Part shown: one piece after another, positions 50,276 through 57,622 of the stretch | How the letters are laid out: each line of letters starts with the position of its first letter | How positions within the stretch are numbered: the first letter of the stretch is position 1 | The notes under the pieces: model-generated | What the model saw: the letters and a program-made list of their open reading frames with translations, nothing else | What the model was told of the DNA's origin: nothing | Databases searched by the model: none | Source: Melioribacteraceae bacterium | GTDB lineage: Bacteria > Bacteroidota > Ignavibacteria > Ignavibacteriales > Melioribacteraceae | Reading direction: 5' to 3' | Length of the DNA stretch: 64,000 nt | NCBI GenBank assembly: GCA_035362835.1 | Contig: DAOSDY010000001.1 | Span: 124,001 to 188,000 of the forward strand | Program-made: the position numbers and the translations under genes

Positions 50276-51000
50276 AAGAAGTGAAAAATAATTTCTCCGG
50301 ATTCAATGAAGGAATCTTCGAATTTCTCAGCGGGTTAAATAAGAATAACAACGTTGAATGGTTTCACCGTAACAGGGACAGATATCAGAAAAACCTTGTA
50401 GAACCCGCCAAAGCGTTTATAAGTGAAATTGCACCGTTTCTTAACAGGATGAATCCTTCAATCCGCACCGAGCCGAAATTTAACGAAACAATAATGCGGC
50501 TCAATAAGGATATGAGATTTGCAAAGGGAGAACCCTACCGCCCATTCCTGCTAATTCATTTCGGAAGATTCAAGCTAGACAGCGAGTTCTACCTTTACTT
50601 TGATAAAAACGGAGCTGAGCTTGGATTGTTCATCAATAACTCACCGCAAAAAGACCTGTTCTTTAAAAAGAACCTGATTAAATACAAAAAAGAGATTATT
50701 GAGATCTGCAGTGCCCGGAGAATCGATAATAATTTCAACCTCTCCGACCTTGAAGATGATATGACTATAGTTGTGAAAAAATTTATTGCGGAGAGAGATT
50801 TTGATCAATTAAATAAGATTGATCTGATTCTTCTTCAAAAGAAAAACGGACCTTCCAAAAGAATTTTATTTTCGAAAGGAATAGTCGGGGAGATGATAAA
50901 GATGATTTACCAACTCTATCCCCTCTACTGTTTTGCAATTTCACCACAGCCGTTAAAACTTCTTCAAAAATTTGAAGATGATTTCGGCGAAGCAGTTTAA
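50272..51000 (+). CDS. DUF2461 / TIGR02453 family protein
   Basis: 242-residue protein of a widespread family of unknown function. Typical segments are IFEFLSGLNKNNNVEWFHRNRDRY (core NNNVEWFHRNRDRY) near the start, MRLNKDMRFAKGEPYRPFLLIHFGR (core DMRFAKGEPYR) around residue 80 and YLYFDKNGAELGLF. The frame begins at a TTG (50272) overlapping the previous stop; a GTG at 50281 is an alternative, and no ribosome site decides. The C-terminus ends four bases before the stop of the convergent thioredoxin-like gene. Confidence 0.85.
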   Translation: MKEVKNNFSGFNEGIFEFLSGLNKNNNVEWFHRNRDRYQKNLVEPAKAFISEIAPFLNRMNPSIRTEPKFNETIMRLNKDMRFAKGEPYRPFLLIHFGRFKLDSEFYLYFDKNGAELGLFINNSPQKDLFFKKNLIKYKKEIIEICSARRIDNNFNLSDLEDDMTIVVKKFIAERDFDQLNKIDLILLQKKNGPSKRILFSKGIVGEMIKMIYQLYPLYCFAISPQPLKLLQKFEDDFGEAV

Positions 51001-51004
51001 TCTT

Positions 51005-51544
51005 TCAATTCCTCCACTTTATTGTACAACCGATTGTAAACGTCTCAGGTACGGAGATTTTTTTTCCTGTTATCAGTTCATCGAGAGCATTTCTAAGGTA
51101 TTTTGATTTTACATTTGCCGGATCCTGCCAGTTATCGTCTATCTTTCCATGGAAAACCAGTTTACGTTCTTCATCAAACAAGAATATTTCGGGAGTATGC
51201 GTAGCACCGTATGCTTTAGCGGTTTCCTGTGTTTCATCGAACAGGTACGGGAAATTAAACTTCTTCAGATCTGCCCTCTCCTTCATTTTTTCAAACGAAT
51301 CTTCAGGGTAATTTACCGTTTCATTCGAACTGACCGCGGCAATACTAAGGTGTTCACGGTAATCATTTTGTATCCCGATAATTCTGTCCTCATAGGCCTG
51401 AACATAAGGACAATGATTACAGCTGAATATTACGATAAGGTACTTTTTGTCAGCGAACGTATCGAGCGAATAGGTTCTTCCATCGGTTGCAGGCAGTTTG
51501 AATTCCGGGGCCTTCGATCCTAAAACAAGTTTATCGGTGGCCAT
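51005..51544 (-). CDS. Thioredoxin-like/peroxiredoxin-fold protein
   Basis: 179-residue cytoplasmic protein of the AhpC/TSA-like thioredoxin family. The active-site region is IFSCNHCPYVQAYE (CxxC at about residues 42-45), where ordinary peroxiredoxins have a single Cys in PxxxTxxC. APEFKLPATDGRTYSLD near the start and GATHTPEIFLFDEE with the cis-proline are also typical. The role is probably disulfide or peroxide reduction; the exact partner is unknown. It is a single-gene unit with a GGAGG ribosome site upstream of the ATG. Confidence 0.88.
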   Translation of the reverse strand: MATDKLVLGSKAPEFKLPATDGRTYSLDTFADKKYLIVIFSCNHCPYVQAYEDRIIGIQNDYREHLSIAAVSSNETVNYPEDSFEKMKERADLKKFNFPYLFDETQETAKAYGATHTPEIFLFDEERKLVFHGKIDDNWQDPANVKSKYLRNALDELITGKKISVPETFTIGCTIKWRN

Positions 51545-51595
51545 CTCTCCTCCAATAAATTTTTATTTACTCTTTAATTATTAATACAGACAGAC

Positions 51596-51603
51596 TAAAT
51601 TTG
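51596..51603 (+). promoter_or_regulatory. Possible -7 element of the M14 peptidase gene
   Basis: TAAATTTG, an exact TAnnTTTG, about 45 bases upstream of the TTG start. At 20-base spacing the -33 position reads TTT rather than TTG, so support is weaker than at the other promoters. Confidence 0.35.
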
Positions 51604-51647
51604 GAGCAAATCATTAACAAAATCAATCGATTCAGGGAGAAACAGGT

Positions 51648-53045
51648 TTGCTGAAAAATATCGACTTTCAAAAGCTGTATGATCAACATGAAAATTATTT
51701 TGAGCGGTCAATAAGTACAGAACGAGTTACACATTCCCGGATAATAAAATCAATTGACCGGAAAGGAAGTGATTTTGATGTTGAAATTGCGGGGAGATCT
51801 ATTGAAGGCAGAATAATTCAATCAATCACGCTTGGAAAAGGAAAGAAAAATATTCTGCTCTGGTCGCAAATGCACGGTGATGAGCCGACCGCAACAGCAG
51901 CTCTGTTCGACCTGTTCAATTTCTTTTCGTGCGACGACCAGTTTTCTGATTTCAAAAAAATGATTCTTAATAAATTAAGCATGACTTTCATTCCGATGCT
52001 GAATCCCGACGGTGCCGAATGTCATTCAAGGGTAAATAGAATTAATGTGGACGTGAACCGGGATGCTCTCCGGAGAATTACACCTGAAGCTGAGATTTTA
52101 TGGAAATATTCGGACAGGCTCAGACCCGAATTCGGTTTCAACCTCCACGATCAGAACAGTTATTATACGGCCGGCAGATCCGGGAAGAGTTCTGCAATTT
52201 CGATGCTCGCGCCCCCCTTCAATTTCGCTAACGAAATTAATGAGAGCCGTAAGCAGAGTATGCAGGTAATTTCTGCAATCAACAATGTACTTGGGAATTT
52301 AATACCCGGGCATATAGCACGCTACAAAGACGATCATGAGCCGAGATCGTTCGGCGATAATTTTATCGGGACAGGCATAAGCTCTATATTGATTGAATCG
52401 GGATTTATTATAGGCGACAGGAATAAGGACCTGATCCGTAAGCTTAATTTCATCTCTCTTTTAGCGGCGTTAAACACTATTGCAGATGAAAGCTATAAAA
52501 AAATTAATTTTCAGGATTATTATTCCATTCCCGAGAATCAATCATTGTTGTTCGATCTGCTTATCAGGAATGTTTATTCAGTGAGTAACGGCACATCATA
52601 TAAAGTTGATATCGGGATTAACAGGGAGAAAAAATTCGACCAGGATTCTAACAGTTTTTTTTATAAAGGGAAAATTGCTGAAATAGGCGACCTTTCGGTT
52701 TATAAAGGGATTGAAGAGCACGATTTAAACGGATTTACAGTGGAACCGGGGAGAGTTTTCGAAAAAGAATTCCGTTCAATGCCTGAAAATTCCGAGATTG
52801 ATCAACTGCTGAAATCAGGATACTGCACAATCAGATTAGAGCCCGGCGCAATCGGCTCTAATTATTCGGAAAAGCCGATCAACATTGTGCCCTCTTTTTC
52901 AAAGTATTCTCCCATTATTGCTGTAGACGAGCCGGCAAATTTAATCCTGACCGATAATAAAACCGGTTTTACAGTGTTAAACGGATTTCTAATTCCATCG
53001 GATCTATCAAAGAATTCAATACTAAATGGAATTGTAATTTCTTAA
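51648..53045 (+). CDS. M14-family zinc carboxypeptidase
   Basis: 465-residue protein. Zinc ligands are in SQMHGDEPTATA (His and Glu, about residues 75-78) and FNLHDQNSYY (His, about 165); substrate-binding residues are in NPDGAECHSRVNRINVDVNRDA (core RVNRINVDVNRD), and the catalytic Glu is in SILIESGFI (about 247). The last 170 residues are unrelated to the catalytic domain. There is no signal peptide, so it is likely cytoplasmic, closer to succinylglutamate desuccinylase/M14-like peptidases. Start is TTG at 51648, with GGGAG eight bases upstream. Confidence 0.87.
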   Translation: MLKNIDFQKLYDQHENYFERSISTERVTHSRIIKSIDRKGSDFDVEIAGRSIEGRIIQSITLGKGKKNILLWSQMHGDEPTATAALFDLFNFFSCDDQFSDFKKMILNKLSMTFIPMLNPDGAECHSRVNRINVDVNRDALRRITPEAEILWKYSDRLRPEFGFNLHDQNSYYTAGRSGKSSAISMLAPPFNFANEINESRKQSMQVISAINNVLGNLIPGHIARYKDDHEPRSFGDNFIGTGISSILIESGFIIGDRNKDLIRKLNFISLLAALNTIADESYKKINFQDYYSIPENQSLLFDLLIRNVYSVSNGTSYKVDIGINREKKFDQDSNSFFYKGKIAEIGDLSVYKGIEEHDLNGFTVEPGRVFEKEFRSMPENSEIDQLLKSGYCTIRLEPGAIGSNYSEKPINIVPSFSKYSPIIAVDEPANLILTDNKTGFTVLNGFLIPSDLSKNSILNGIVIS

Positions 53046-53089
53046 ATTAGGTCTAAGAAAAGAGTAATATTTCAGCAGCATTCGCACTT

Positions 53090-53695
53090 ATGCAATTACA
53101 ATCTATGCCAAATACTGATCAGAAACTTCATCAACTTTACCGGGAGTTTGAAAAAGAGGCAATTCCCCATATGAATGCTCTCTATAACTTCGCACTTAAA
53201 ATGACCGGTGACGAAGACGATGCAGACGACCTGGTACAGGAAACCTACCTTAAAGCATTCCGTTTCTTTGATAAATTTGAAAAGGGCACTAATTGCAAAG
53301 CTTGGTTGTTTAGGATATTGAAGAACTCATATATCAACGATTACCGTAAACAGGTAAAGGAACCGAACAAAGTTGATTATGAGGATATTCAGAATTTTTA
53401 TGAAAATATTAAGTCCGATGAAGTCGAATCCAGGCATTACGAACAGGATGTATTCAGCAATCTTCTAGACGATGAGATATCAAAGGCAATTACAGATCTG
53501 CCCGAGGATTTCCGTACAGTAATTATTCTAAGCGACATAGAAGGATTTACTTACGACGAGATTGCGGATTTTGTTGATATTCCTGTCGGAACCGTAAGGT
53601 CGCGGCTTCACAGGGCGAGAAAGATGCTCTATTCCCAGCTCTACGATTATGCTAAGGATAGAGGATTTGTAGACGGCAACGGATCAAAAAAATAA
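53090..53695 (+). CDS. ECF RNA polymerase sigma factor (second system)
   Basis: 201-residue sigma-70 factor of the ECF type. Region 2 includes DADDLVQETYLKAFRFFDKFE (core DADDLVQETYLKAF) and CKAWLFRILKNSYINDYRK (core AWLFRILKNSYIND); region 4 has FTYDEIADFVDIPVGTVRSRLHRAR, containing its helix-turn-helix. The sequence is closer to the SigW/RpoE-like group than the factor at 6129. Its stop shares a base with the anti-sigma start (TAATG). An internal ATG at 53105 is possible. No GTAACC element like those before the other ECF gene is seen here. Confidence 0.93.
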   Translation: MQLQSMPNTDQKLHQLYREFEKEAIPHMNALYNFALKMTGDEDDADDLVQETYLKAFRFFDKFEKGTNCKAWLFRILKNSYINDYRKQVKEPNKVDYEDIQNFYENIKSDEVESRHYEQDVFSNLLDDEISKAITDLPEDFRTVIILSDIEGFTYDEIADFVDIPVGTVRSRLHRARKMLYSQLYDYAKDRGFVDGNGSKK

Positions 53696-54531
53696 TGAAT
53701 AGAATTGAAGAAATAACCGCATACGTCGATAACGAGATTTTTGATGAGTCGATTATCGGCAGAATCAGAAGAATGATTGAAGAGGATCCTGTATCCAGGG
53801 CGGATTATATTCAACAGACCCGGATTAAAAATCTTCTCCAGACACGGTTCAGTAAAAACGAAGCTCCGGCTTACCTGATGAATAACATCCGGAATGAAAT
53901 ATCAAAACAGTTCGGAACGAGACAGGAGAATAGACTAACCCGGATATTAAAGGAACTGGTTACCAGCAAATATACATTCGCATTTGCTGTTATCCTTACT
54001 TTTGCAATTCTTGTCAGTTATCCTTTTATTCCTTATTCAGGCGATGAACCGATATCCATTACTCAACCGGATAAGTCGCAGTTTATTACGCTGGTTCATT
54101 CAAGTTTTCATCAGATAATGGCAGGGAAATTGGAAATTCAATTTACGGATGGGGATGCTGAATCAGTCAGAAATTTCTACGAAAAAAACGGGGTAAACTA
54201 TATTGCGGTAATTCCAAAGTGTCCGGATTGGGAAATAAAGGGTGCAATTATTTCTGAATCAGGCACTGAAAAATTCGCTCATACAATTTTTATGAGCAAG
54301 AAGGGTGAAATACTAGATCTGTGCCAGGTAAAAGAGAATTTTCTGTCCAGCGAATTAATGAATGACGGATCAATTTTGTCTCAAAAAGATTTAGACAATG
54401 GGAAAGTATTCAGAGTAAAAGAGAGCGACTGCGAAATTTTAATTATGAAGCATAAAAATAACGTATTGGCAATTGCATCAAACGCTCATTCAACCGATCT
54501 GCGAAACAGTTTCTTATCATACCTTAATTAA
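53695..54531 (+). CDS. Membrane anti-sigma factor (predicted)
   Basis: 278-residue protein directly coupled to the ECF sigma gene. The N-terminal 80 residues (MNRIEEITAYVDNEIFD onward) resemble an anti-sigma domain but lack zinc-binding His/Cys. One transmembrane segment follows (about residues 96-115, FAFAVILTFAILVSYPF). The C-terminal domain, with VIPKCPDWEIKGAII and GEILDLCQVKE, would lie in the periplasm and has two cysteines that might form a redox-sensitive disulfide (inference). Function is assigned from position and topology. Confidence 0.78.
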   Translation: MNRIEEITAYVDNEIFDESIIGRIRRMIEEDPVSRADYIQQTRIKNLLQTRFSKNEAPAYLMNNIRNEISKQFGTRQENRLTRILKELVTSKYTFAFAVILTFAILVSYPFIPYSGDEPISITQPDKSQFITLVHSSFHQIMAGKLEIQFTDGDAESVRNFYEKNGVNYIAVIPKCPDWEIKGAIISESGTEKFAHTIFMSKKGEILDLCQVKENFLSSELMNDGSILSQKDLDNGKVFRVKESDCEILIMKHKNNVLAIASNAHSTDLRNSFLSYLN

Positions 54532-54533
54532 AC

Positions 54534-54989
54534 ATGTTCGACATAAAGACAATAGTAGTACCTACCGATTTCAGTAAAATTTCATTTTCGGCATTTGAGT
54601 ATGCAAGGGATATGGCAGAAAAAATGAACGCCGAGATTCATTTGATTCACGTTATGGAGAAGACTCCTCCACTCCTTAACGGACAATATTCCGGCACAAC
54701 TGAAGAAGAGAAACTGATCTCAATGGAAAAAGATCTTCGAAGCCGGCTTTCTGAAACCGCAGAGACTTTAACCGAAGATTCTAATATCAGGATAATTGAA
54801 GTCTTCAGAATAGGGACAGACTACGAGGAAATAGTCGATTACTCTAAAGAGATCAACGGCGACCTGATTGTAATAGCTACGCATGGCCGGACAGGCATAT
54901 TTCATACACTTCTCGGAAGTGTAGCTGAAAAGGTAATCCGGTTCTCAAAATGCCCTGTTTTAGTAATATCCCCGCAGGAAGAGGAATAA
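54534..54989 (+). CDS. Universal stress protein (UspA family)
   Basis: 151-residue single Usp domain. It starts with KTIVVPTDFSKISFSAFEYA (core VVPTDFS), and the C-terminal ATP-binding loop is ATHGRTGIFHTLLGSVAEKV (core HGRTGIFHTLLGS), where the usual first Gly of the G-2x-G-9x-G motif is Ala. It is three bases downstream of the anti-sigma gene, so it may belong to the second ECF regulon or be co-transcribed. The specific stress is not known. Confidence 0.92.
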   Translation: MFDIKTIVVPTDFSKISFSAFEYARDMAEKMNAEIHLIHVMEKTPPLLNGQYSGTTEEEKLISMEKDLRSRLSETAETLTEDSNIRIIEVFRIGTDYEEIVDYSKEINGDLIVIATHGRTGIFHTLLGSVAEKVIRFSKCPVLVISPQEEE

Positions 54990-55002
54990 TCGGAATTGAA
55001 GA

Positions 55003-55033
55003 TTGACAATTCTGACTTAAATCATTAGGTTTG
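55003..55033 (+). promoter_or_regulatory. Predicted primary promoter of rpsU
   Basis: TTG (55003-55005), 20 bases, then TAGGTTTG (55026-55033), an exact TAnnTTTG. The predicted start leaves a leader of about 36 bases before the GTG start at 55074. This is the clearest copy of the promoter pattern in the window. Confidence 0.65.
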
Positions 55034-55073
55034 GTGCGCTAATTTTTATCCACAAAGAAGGCAGGTGATATAA

Positions 55074-55277
55074 GTGGTAGGTATTACCGTTCAAGAGAAC
55101 GAGAATATTGACAAAGCGCTTAAGCGTTTTAAAAAGAAGTATGAGCGTTCCGGAGTCCTTAAAGAGTTCAAAAAAAGAACATTCTTTGTTAAACCGTCAA
55201 TAGAAAAAAGGATGGATTTAATTAAAGCGAAACGGAGAGCGTCAAGAGAACAAGCTTTTAAAGACAGAAGAGCTTAA
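55074..55277 (+). CDS. rpsU: 30S ribosomal protein S21
   Basis: 67-residue basic ribosomal protein that in many bacteria helps base-pairing of mRNA with the 16S 3' end. The sequence ITVQENENIDKALKRFKKKYE (core NIDKALKRFKKKYE) and LKEFKKRTFFVKPS match S21. The start is GTG at 55074 with AGGTGAT upstream. A single-gene unit with its own promoter and a strong terminator, not in the rpsU-dnaG-rpoD arrangement. Confidence 0.95.
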   Translation: MVGITVQENENIDKALKRFKKKYERSGVLKEFKKRTFFVKPSIEKRMDLIKAKRRASREQAFKDRRA

Positions 55278-55283
55278 GACCAG

Positions 55284-55313
55284 AAAACCCCGTACTACCT
55301 ACGGGGTTTTTTT
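55284..55313. terminator. Intrinsic terminator after rpsU
   Basis: AAAACCCCGTA (55284-55294) / TACGGGGTTTT (55300-55310) with a five-base loop and a T-run continuing to 55313. The stop codon of the convergent LOG-family gene (55295-55297) lies in the loop, so the minus-strand transcript also passes through the hairpin. Confidence 0.88.
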
Positions 55314-56134
55314 ATGATTTTTTTCTTATTGAGAAAATACTTATTGAAGTGCGCTGTAATCCTATCGAATGCTTCATCAATCGAACTGCAGAAGTCGAAA
55401 AGTTTCATATCCTCCCGGCTGATAGTTCCGTGTTCAATTAATGCATCAAAGTTGATTACTTCCCGCCAGTAGTTTTCATCGAACATAATCACTTTCATTT
55501 TCTTGGTGATCTTCTTAGTCTGAACGAGAGTAAGTACTTCCATCAATTCATCCATAGTACCGAATCCGCCGGGGAATACAATCAAAGCTTTTGCGAGATA
55601 GATGAACCAGAGTTTTCTCATAAAAAAGTAGTGGAATTCAAAAGCTAGTTCCGGATCGACATATTTGTTTACGAATTGTTCGAACGGGATAGAGATATTC
55701 AGACCGATTGAATGCCCACCGGCGAGTTTAGCTCCTTTGTTTGCCGCTTCCATTATTCCGGGTCCGCCGCCGCTGCAGATGATAAAACGGTTTTTCTCTT
55801 CGCCGAGAGACTTTGACCATTTAGTAAGTTTTTTAGAAAGCTGAACAGCATCCTCGTAGTACTTCGACATTTCAAGCTGTTTAACGGCTCTGTCGAAATT
55901 ATATTCCGCGTTTTTCGAATTGTCCTTTTGTGCTTTTTCAACCAGCTTAAGCGCATCTTTGCGGGAAAGAATTCTCGCAGAACCAAAGAAAACAATTGTA
56001 TCAACTATATTATGTTTCTGGAACCTCGATTTCGGTTCATAATATTCAGATAGAATTCTTACAGTTCTGGCATCTGCTGAATTAAGAAAATCAAGATTCT
56101 TATAAGCCTTTTGAGCTTTTGTAATTTTAGCCAT
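55295..56134 (-). CDS. LOG/TIGR00730 family protein
   Basis: 279-residue protein with a Rossmann fold of the LOG (lysine-decarboxylase-like) family, many of which release cytokinin-type bases from nucleotide monophosphates by acting as phosphoribohydrolases; in bacteria they act on nucleotides such as AMP. The signature is in SGGGPGIMEAANKGA (about residues 120-134) and FPGGFGTMDELMEVLTLVQ (core PGGFGTMDE). An N-terminal extension of about 90 residues is longer than in minimal LOG proteins. I start at ATG 56134 (MAKITKAQK) with GGTGA upstream; an upstream ATG at 56191 is less likely. Confidence 0.9.
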   Translation of the reverse strand: MAKITKAQKAYKNLDFLNSADARTVRILSEYYEPKSRFQKHNIVDTIVFFGSARILSRKDALKLVEKAQKDNSKNAEYNFDRAVKQLEMSKYYEDAVQLSKKLTKWSKSLGEEKNRFIICSGGGPGIMEAANKGAKLAGGHSIGLNISIPFEQFVNKYVDPELAFEFHYFFMRKLWFIYLAKALIVFPGGFGTMDELMEVLTLVQTKKITKKMKVIMFDENYWREVINFDALIEHGTISREDMKLFDFCSSIDEAFDRITAHFNKYFLNKKKIIKKPRR

Positions 56135-56189
56135 CAGTTCACCGTTGGGAAATGGGATAATATTGATTGGAAGCAATTCATTGAATAGC

Positions 56190-56213
56190 AAACCTCTCCC
56201 TGAGGAGAGGTTT
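56190..56213. repeat. Perfect inverted repeat between secG and the LOG gene
   Basis: AAACCTCTCC (56190-56199), loop CTGA, GGAGAGGTTT (56204-56213). The stem has ten perfect pairs. Neither strand has a good T-run after it, so it is not a standard terminator; it resembles the CTCTCCC/GGGAGAG palindromes that occur as dispersed repeats in many genomes, but copy number cannot be judged here. Confidence 0.7.
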
Positions 56214-56224
56214 AAAAAATGATT

Positions 56225-56569
56225 TTACTTCTGTTCAGGTTGAGAGGTCGACTGCTGCTGAGGTAAGGCAGGTGCTGTAGGTACTGCCTGCCTGTCGCTC
56301 TGTATAATGCTTTCTCTCTGATCTACAGTAGTCTGACCCGGTAAGAAGAAAAGATTTATAATAATTGCCAGGACTAATAAAGCTCCGCCGAGCCACCAGG
56401 TAGCTTTACTCAAAAAGTCAGCGGTTCTTCTAGTACCGAAAACGGTTCCGAACTGACCTGTCCCGCCGAAAGAACCGGCCAGGCCGCCTCCCTTGCTTGA
56501 CTGAAGAAGAACAACAATTACCAGAAATACAGAAATAATTACAGAAATGGTTATTAATAATGGATACAT
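56225..56569 (-). CDS. secG: Preprotein translocase subunit SecG
   Basis: 114-residue inner-membrane protein of the SecYEG channel. Two transmembrane segments (about residues 5-25 and 54-72) flank LLQSSKGGGLAGSFGGTGQFGTVFGTRRTADFLSKAT (core SSKGGGLAGSFGG), a SecG hallmark. The last 35 residues form a glutamine/proline-rich tail. I start at ATG 56569 (MYPLLITIS); GGAG lies eight bases upstream. A GTG at 56578 would place the ribosome site too close. It directly follows tRNA-Met, with which it is likely co-transcribed. Confidence 0.94.
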   Translation of the reverse strand: MYPLLITISVIISVFLVIVVLLQSSKGGGLAGSFGGTGQFGTVFGTRRTADFLSKATWWLGGALLVLAIIINLFFLPGQTTVDQRESIIQSDRQAVPTAPALPQQQSTSQPEQK

Positions 56570-56591
56570 ATAAATCACTCCGATAAAGATG

Positions 56592-56665
56592 TAGCGAGGG
56601 AGGGATTCGAACCCCCGACACGTGGATTATGATTCCACTGCTCTAACCGACTGAGCTACCTCGCC
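56592..56665 (-). tRNA. tRNA-Met (CAU), elongator type
   Basis: 74-base cloverleaf on the minus strand: acceptor GGCGAGG/CCTCGCT, D-arm GCTC/GAGC, anticodon stem GTGGA/TCCAC with loop ATCATAA (anticodon CAT), T-arm GGGGG TTCGAAT CCCTC, and discriminator A. No CCA is encoded. CAT could also mean a lysidine-modified isoleucine tRNA, but the overall body resembles elongator Met tRNAs of Bacteroidota. It lies 22 bases upstream of secG and behind the hairpin at 56682-56713. Confidence 0.92.
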
Positions 56666-56672
56666 AAATTCT

Positions 56673-56713
56673 AAAAAAACAGCCCGGAATTAAGATTTTT
56701 CCTAAAACCGGGC
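56673..56713 (-). terminator. Terminator-like hairpin before tRNA-Met
   Basis: On the minus strand GCCCGG (56713-56708) / CCGGGC (56687-56682) with a 20-base loop, then TG and seven T residues (56679-56673). It lies between the predicted tRNA-Met/secG promoter and the tRNA, starting at about the predicted transcript start; it also follows the M48 gene by 68 bases. Confidence 0.75.
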
Positions 56714-56715
56714 AT

Positions 56716-56746
56716 CAAATATAAACAGAGGGACAAGAAACTTCAA
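56716..56746 (-). promoter_or_regulatory. Predicted primary promoter of tRNA-Met/secG
   Basis: TTG (56746-56744), 20 bases, then TATATTTG (56723-56716), an exact TAnnTTTG with the same spacing as at rpsU, greA and acyl-CoA dehydrogenase. The predicted start falls within 56714-56710, at the beginning of the hairpin. Confidence 0.6.
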
Positions 56747-56780
56747 GTATAGATATTAATCGAATTTGAAGCAGGCAATC

Positions 56781-57611
56781 CTATTTCAGCTTTCCTTTAA
56801 TGAATTTCTGATATTCCGCCTTGAAAAAACCCTCCCCGGAATCCTTATACGATTTTACCGGGATTGAAAGAGCTGCCAGGCGCTGATCTGTTGTGCTGAT
56901 TCTGGCAATCGGATCCGGATGAGTCGATAAGAATGTGGCAATCCCCTGCCCGCCCCGGGCAACTTTTCCGTCGTCCCTGAGTTTTTCAAAGAAGAATTTA
57001 ACAGCGCCGGGATAAAATCTGGTGCTTCTAAGATACTTAATGGAGTAATCATCACTTTCATCTTCATTTGACCTACTGTTTGCCAGAAGAGCAAGACCAC
57101 CGAAGAGATTTGCGACCATCTCGGCTACCTGTGATGGATTGTTACCGAGTGCAATACTAAGGATTATCTGAATTCCGTAAGCTGAAGTAATTCTTTGGGT
57201 AGCATGCCGTCTTTCCACATGGGCAATTTCATGACCGATGACACCTGCAAGCGCCGCTTCGGAATCGAGATATTTTAATAATCCAGTATAGAGATATACA
57301 TATCCCCCGGGAACAGCAAACGCGTTAAGCATTGTATCATTCTGAATTATTTCCATCTGATAAGAGTAGACTGCTGTTTTTTTCAATTCGGGTGATTTTA
57401 AAATTTCACTGAAAATATTTCTATTTATATAATCCTTTACTCCGGGGTCACCGTTATAAATCGGGTACTCTTTAGAATTCTTACGTATCTCCTGATCGAA
57501 CTGTTGACCCATAGCGACTTCGTCGTTATCGGAAAAAATATTTATCCCTGTTGAACAGGCGGAGACAATAACAATTCCGGCAATCAGAATTTTCAGTTTT
57601 TTAAATTTCAT
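56781..57611 (-). CDS. M48-family zinc metalloprotease, lipoprotein
   Basis: 276-residue protease related to BepA/LoiP, likely for periplasmic or outer-membrane quality control. The lipobox is VIVSACSTG. The zinc site is GVIGHEIAHVERRH (HEIAH at about residues 127-131), with the third ligand in SNEDESDDYS. I start at ATG 57611 because AGGAGG lies seven bases upstream; ATG 57617 would be almost on the ribosome site. It follows the FecCD permease by 11 bases and is the last gene before the tRNA-Met promoter. Confidence 0.92.
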   Translation of the reverse strand: MKFKKLKILIAGIVIVSACSTGINIFSDNDEVAMGQQFDQEIRKNSKEYPIYNGDPGVKDYINRNIFSEILKSPELKKTAVYSYQMEIIQNDTMLNAFAVPGGYVYLYTGLLKYLDSEAALAGVIGHEIAHVERRHATQRITSAYGIQIILSIALGNNPSQVAEMVANLFGGLALLANSRSNEDESDDYSIKYLRSTRFYPGAVKFFFEKLRDDGKVARGGQGIATFLSTHPDPIARISTTDQRLAALSIPVKSYKDSGEGFFKAEYQKFIKGKLK

Positions 57612-57622
57612 CACCATTCCTC

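Noticed and set aside
56592..56665. Lysidine-type tRNA-Ile(CAU) instead of tRNA-Met
   Set aside because: The anticodon allows it, and tilS is in the window, but the body resembles Bacteroidota elongator Met tRNAs. A comparison with all CAU tRNAs of the genome would settle it.
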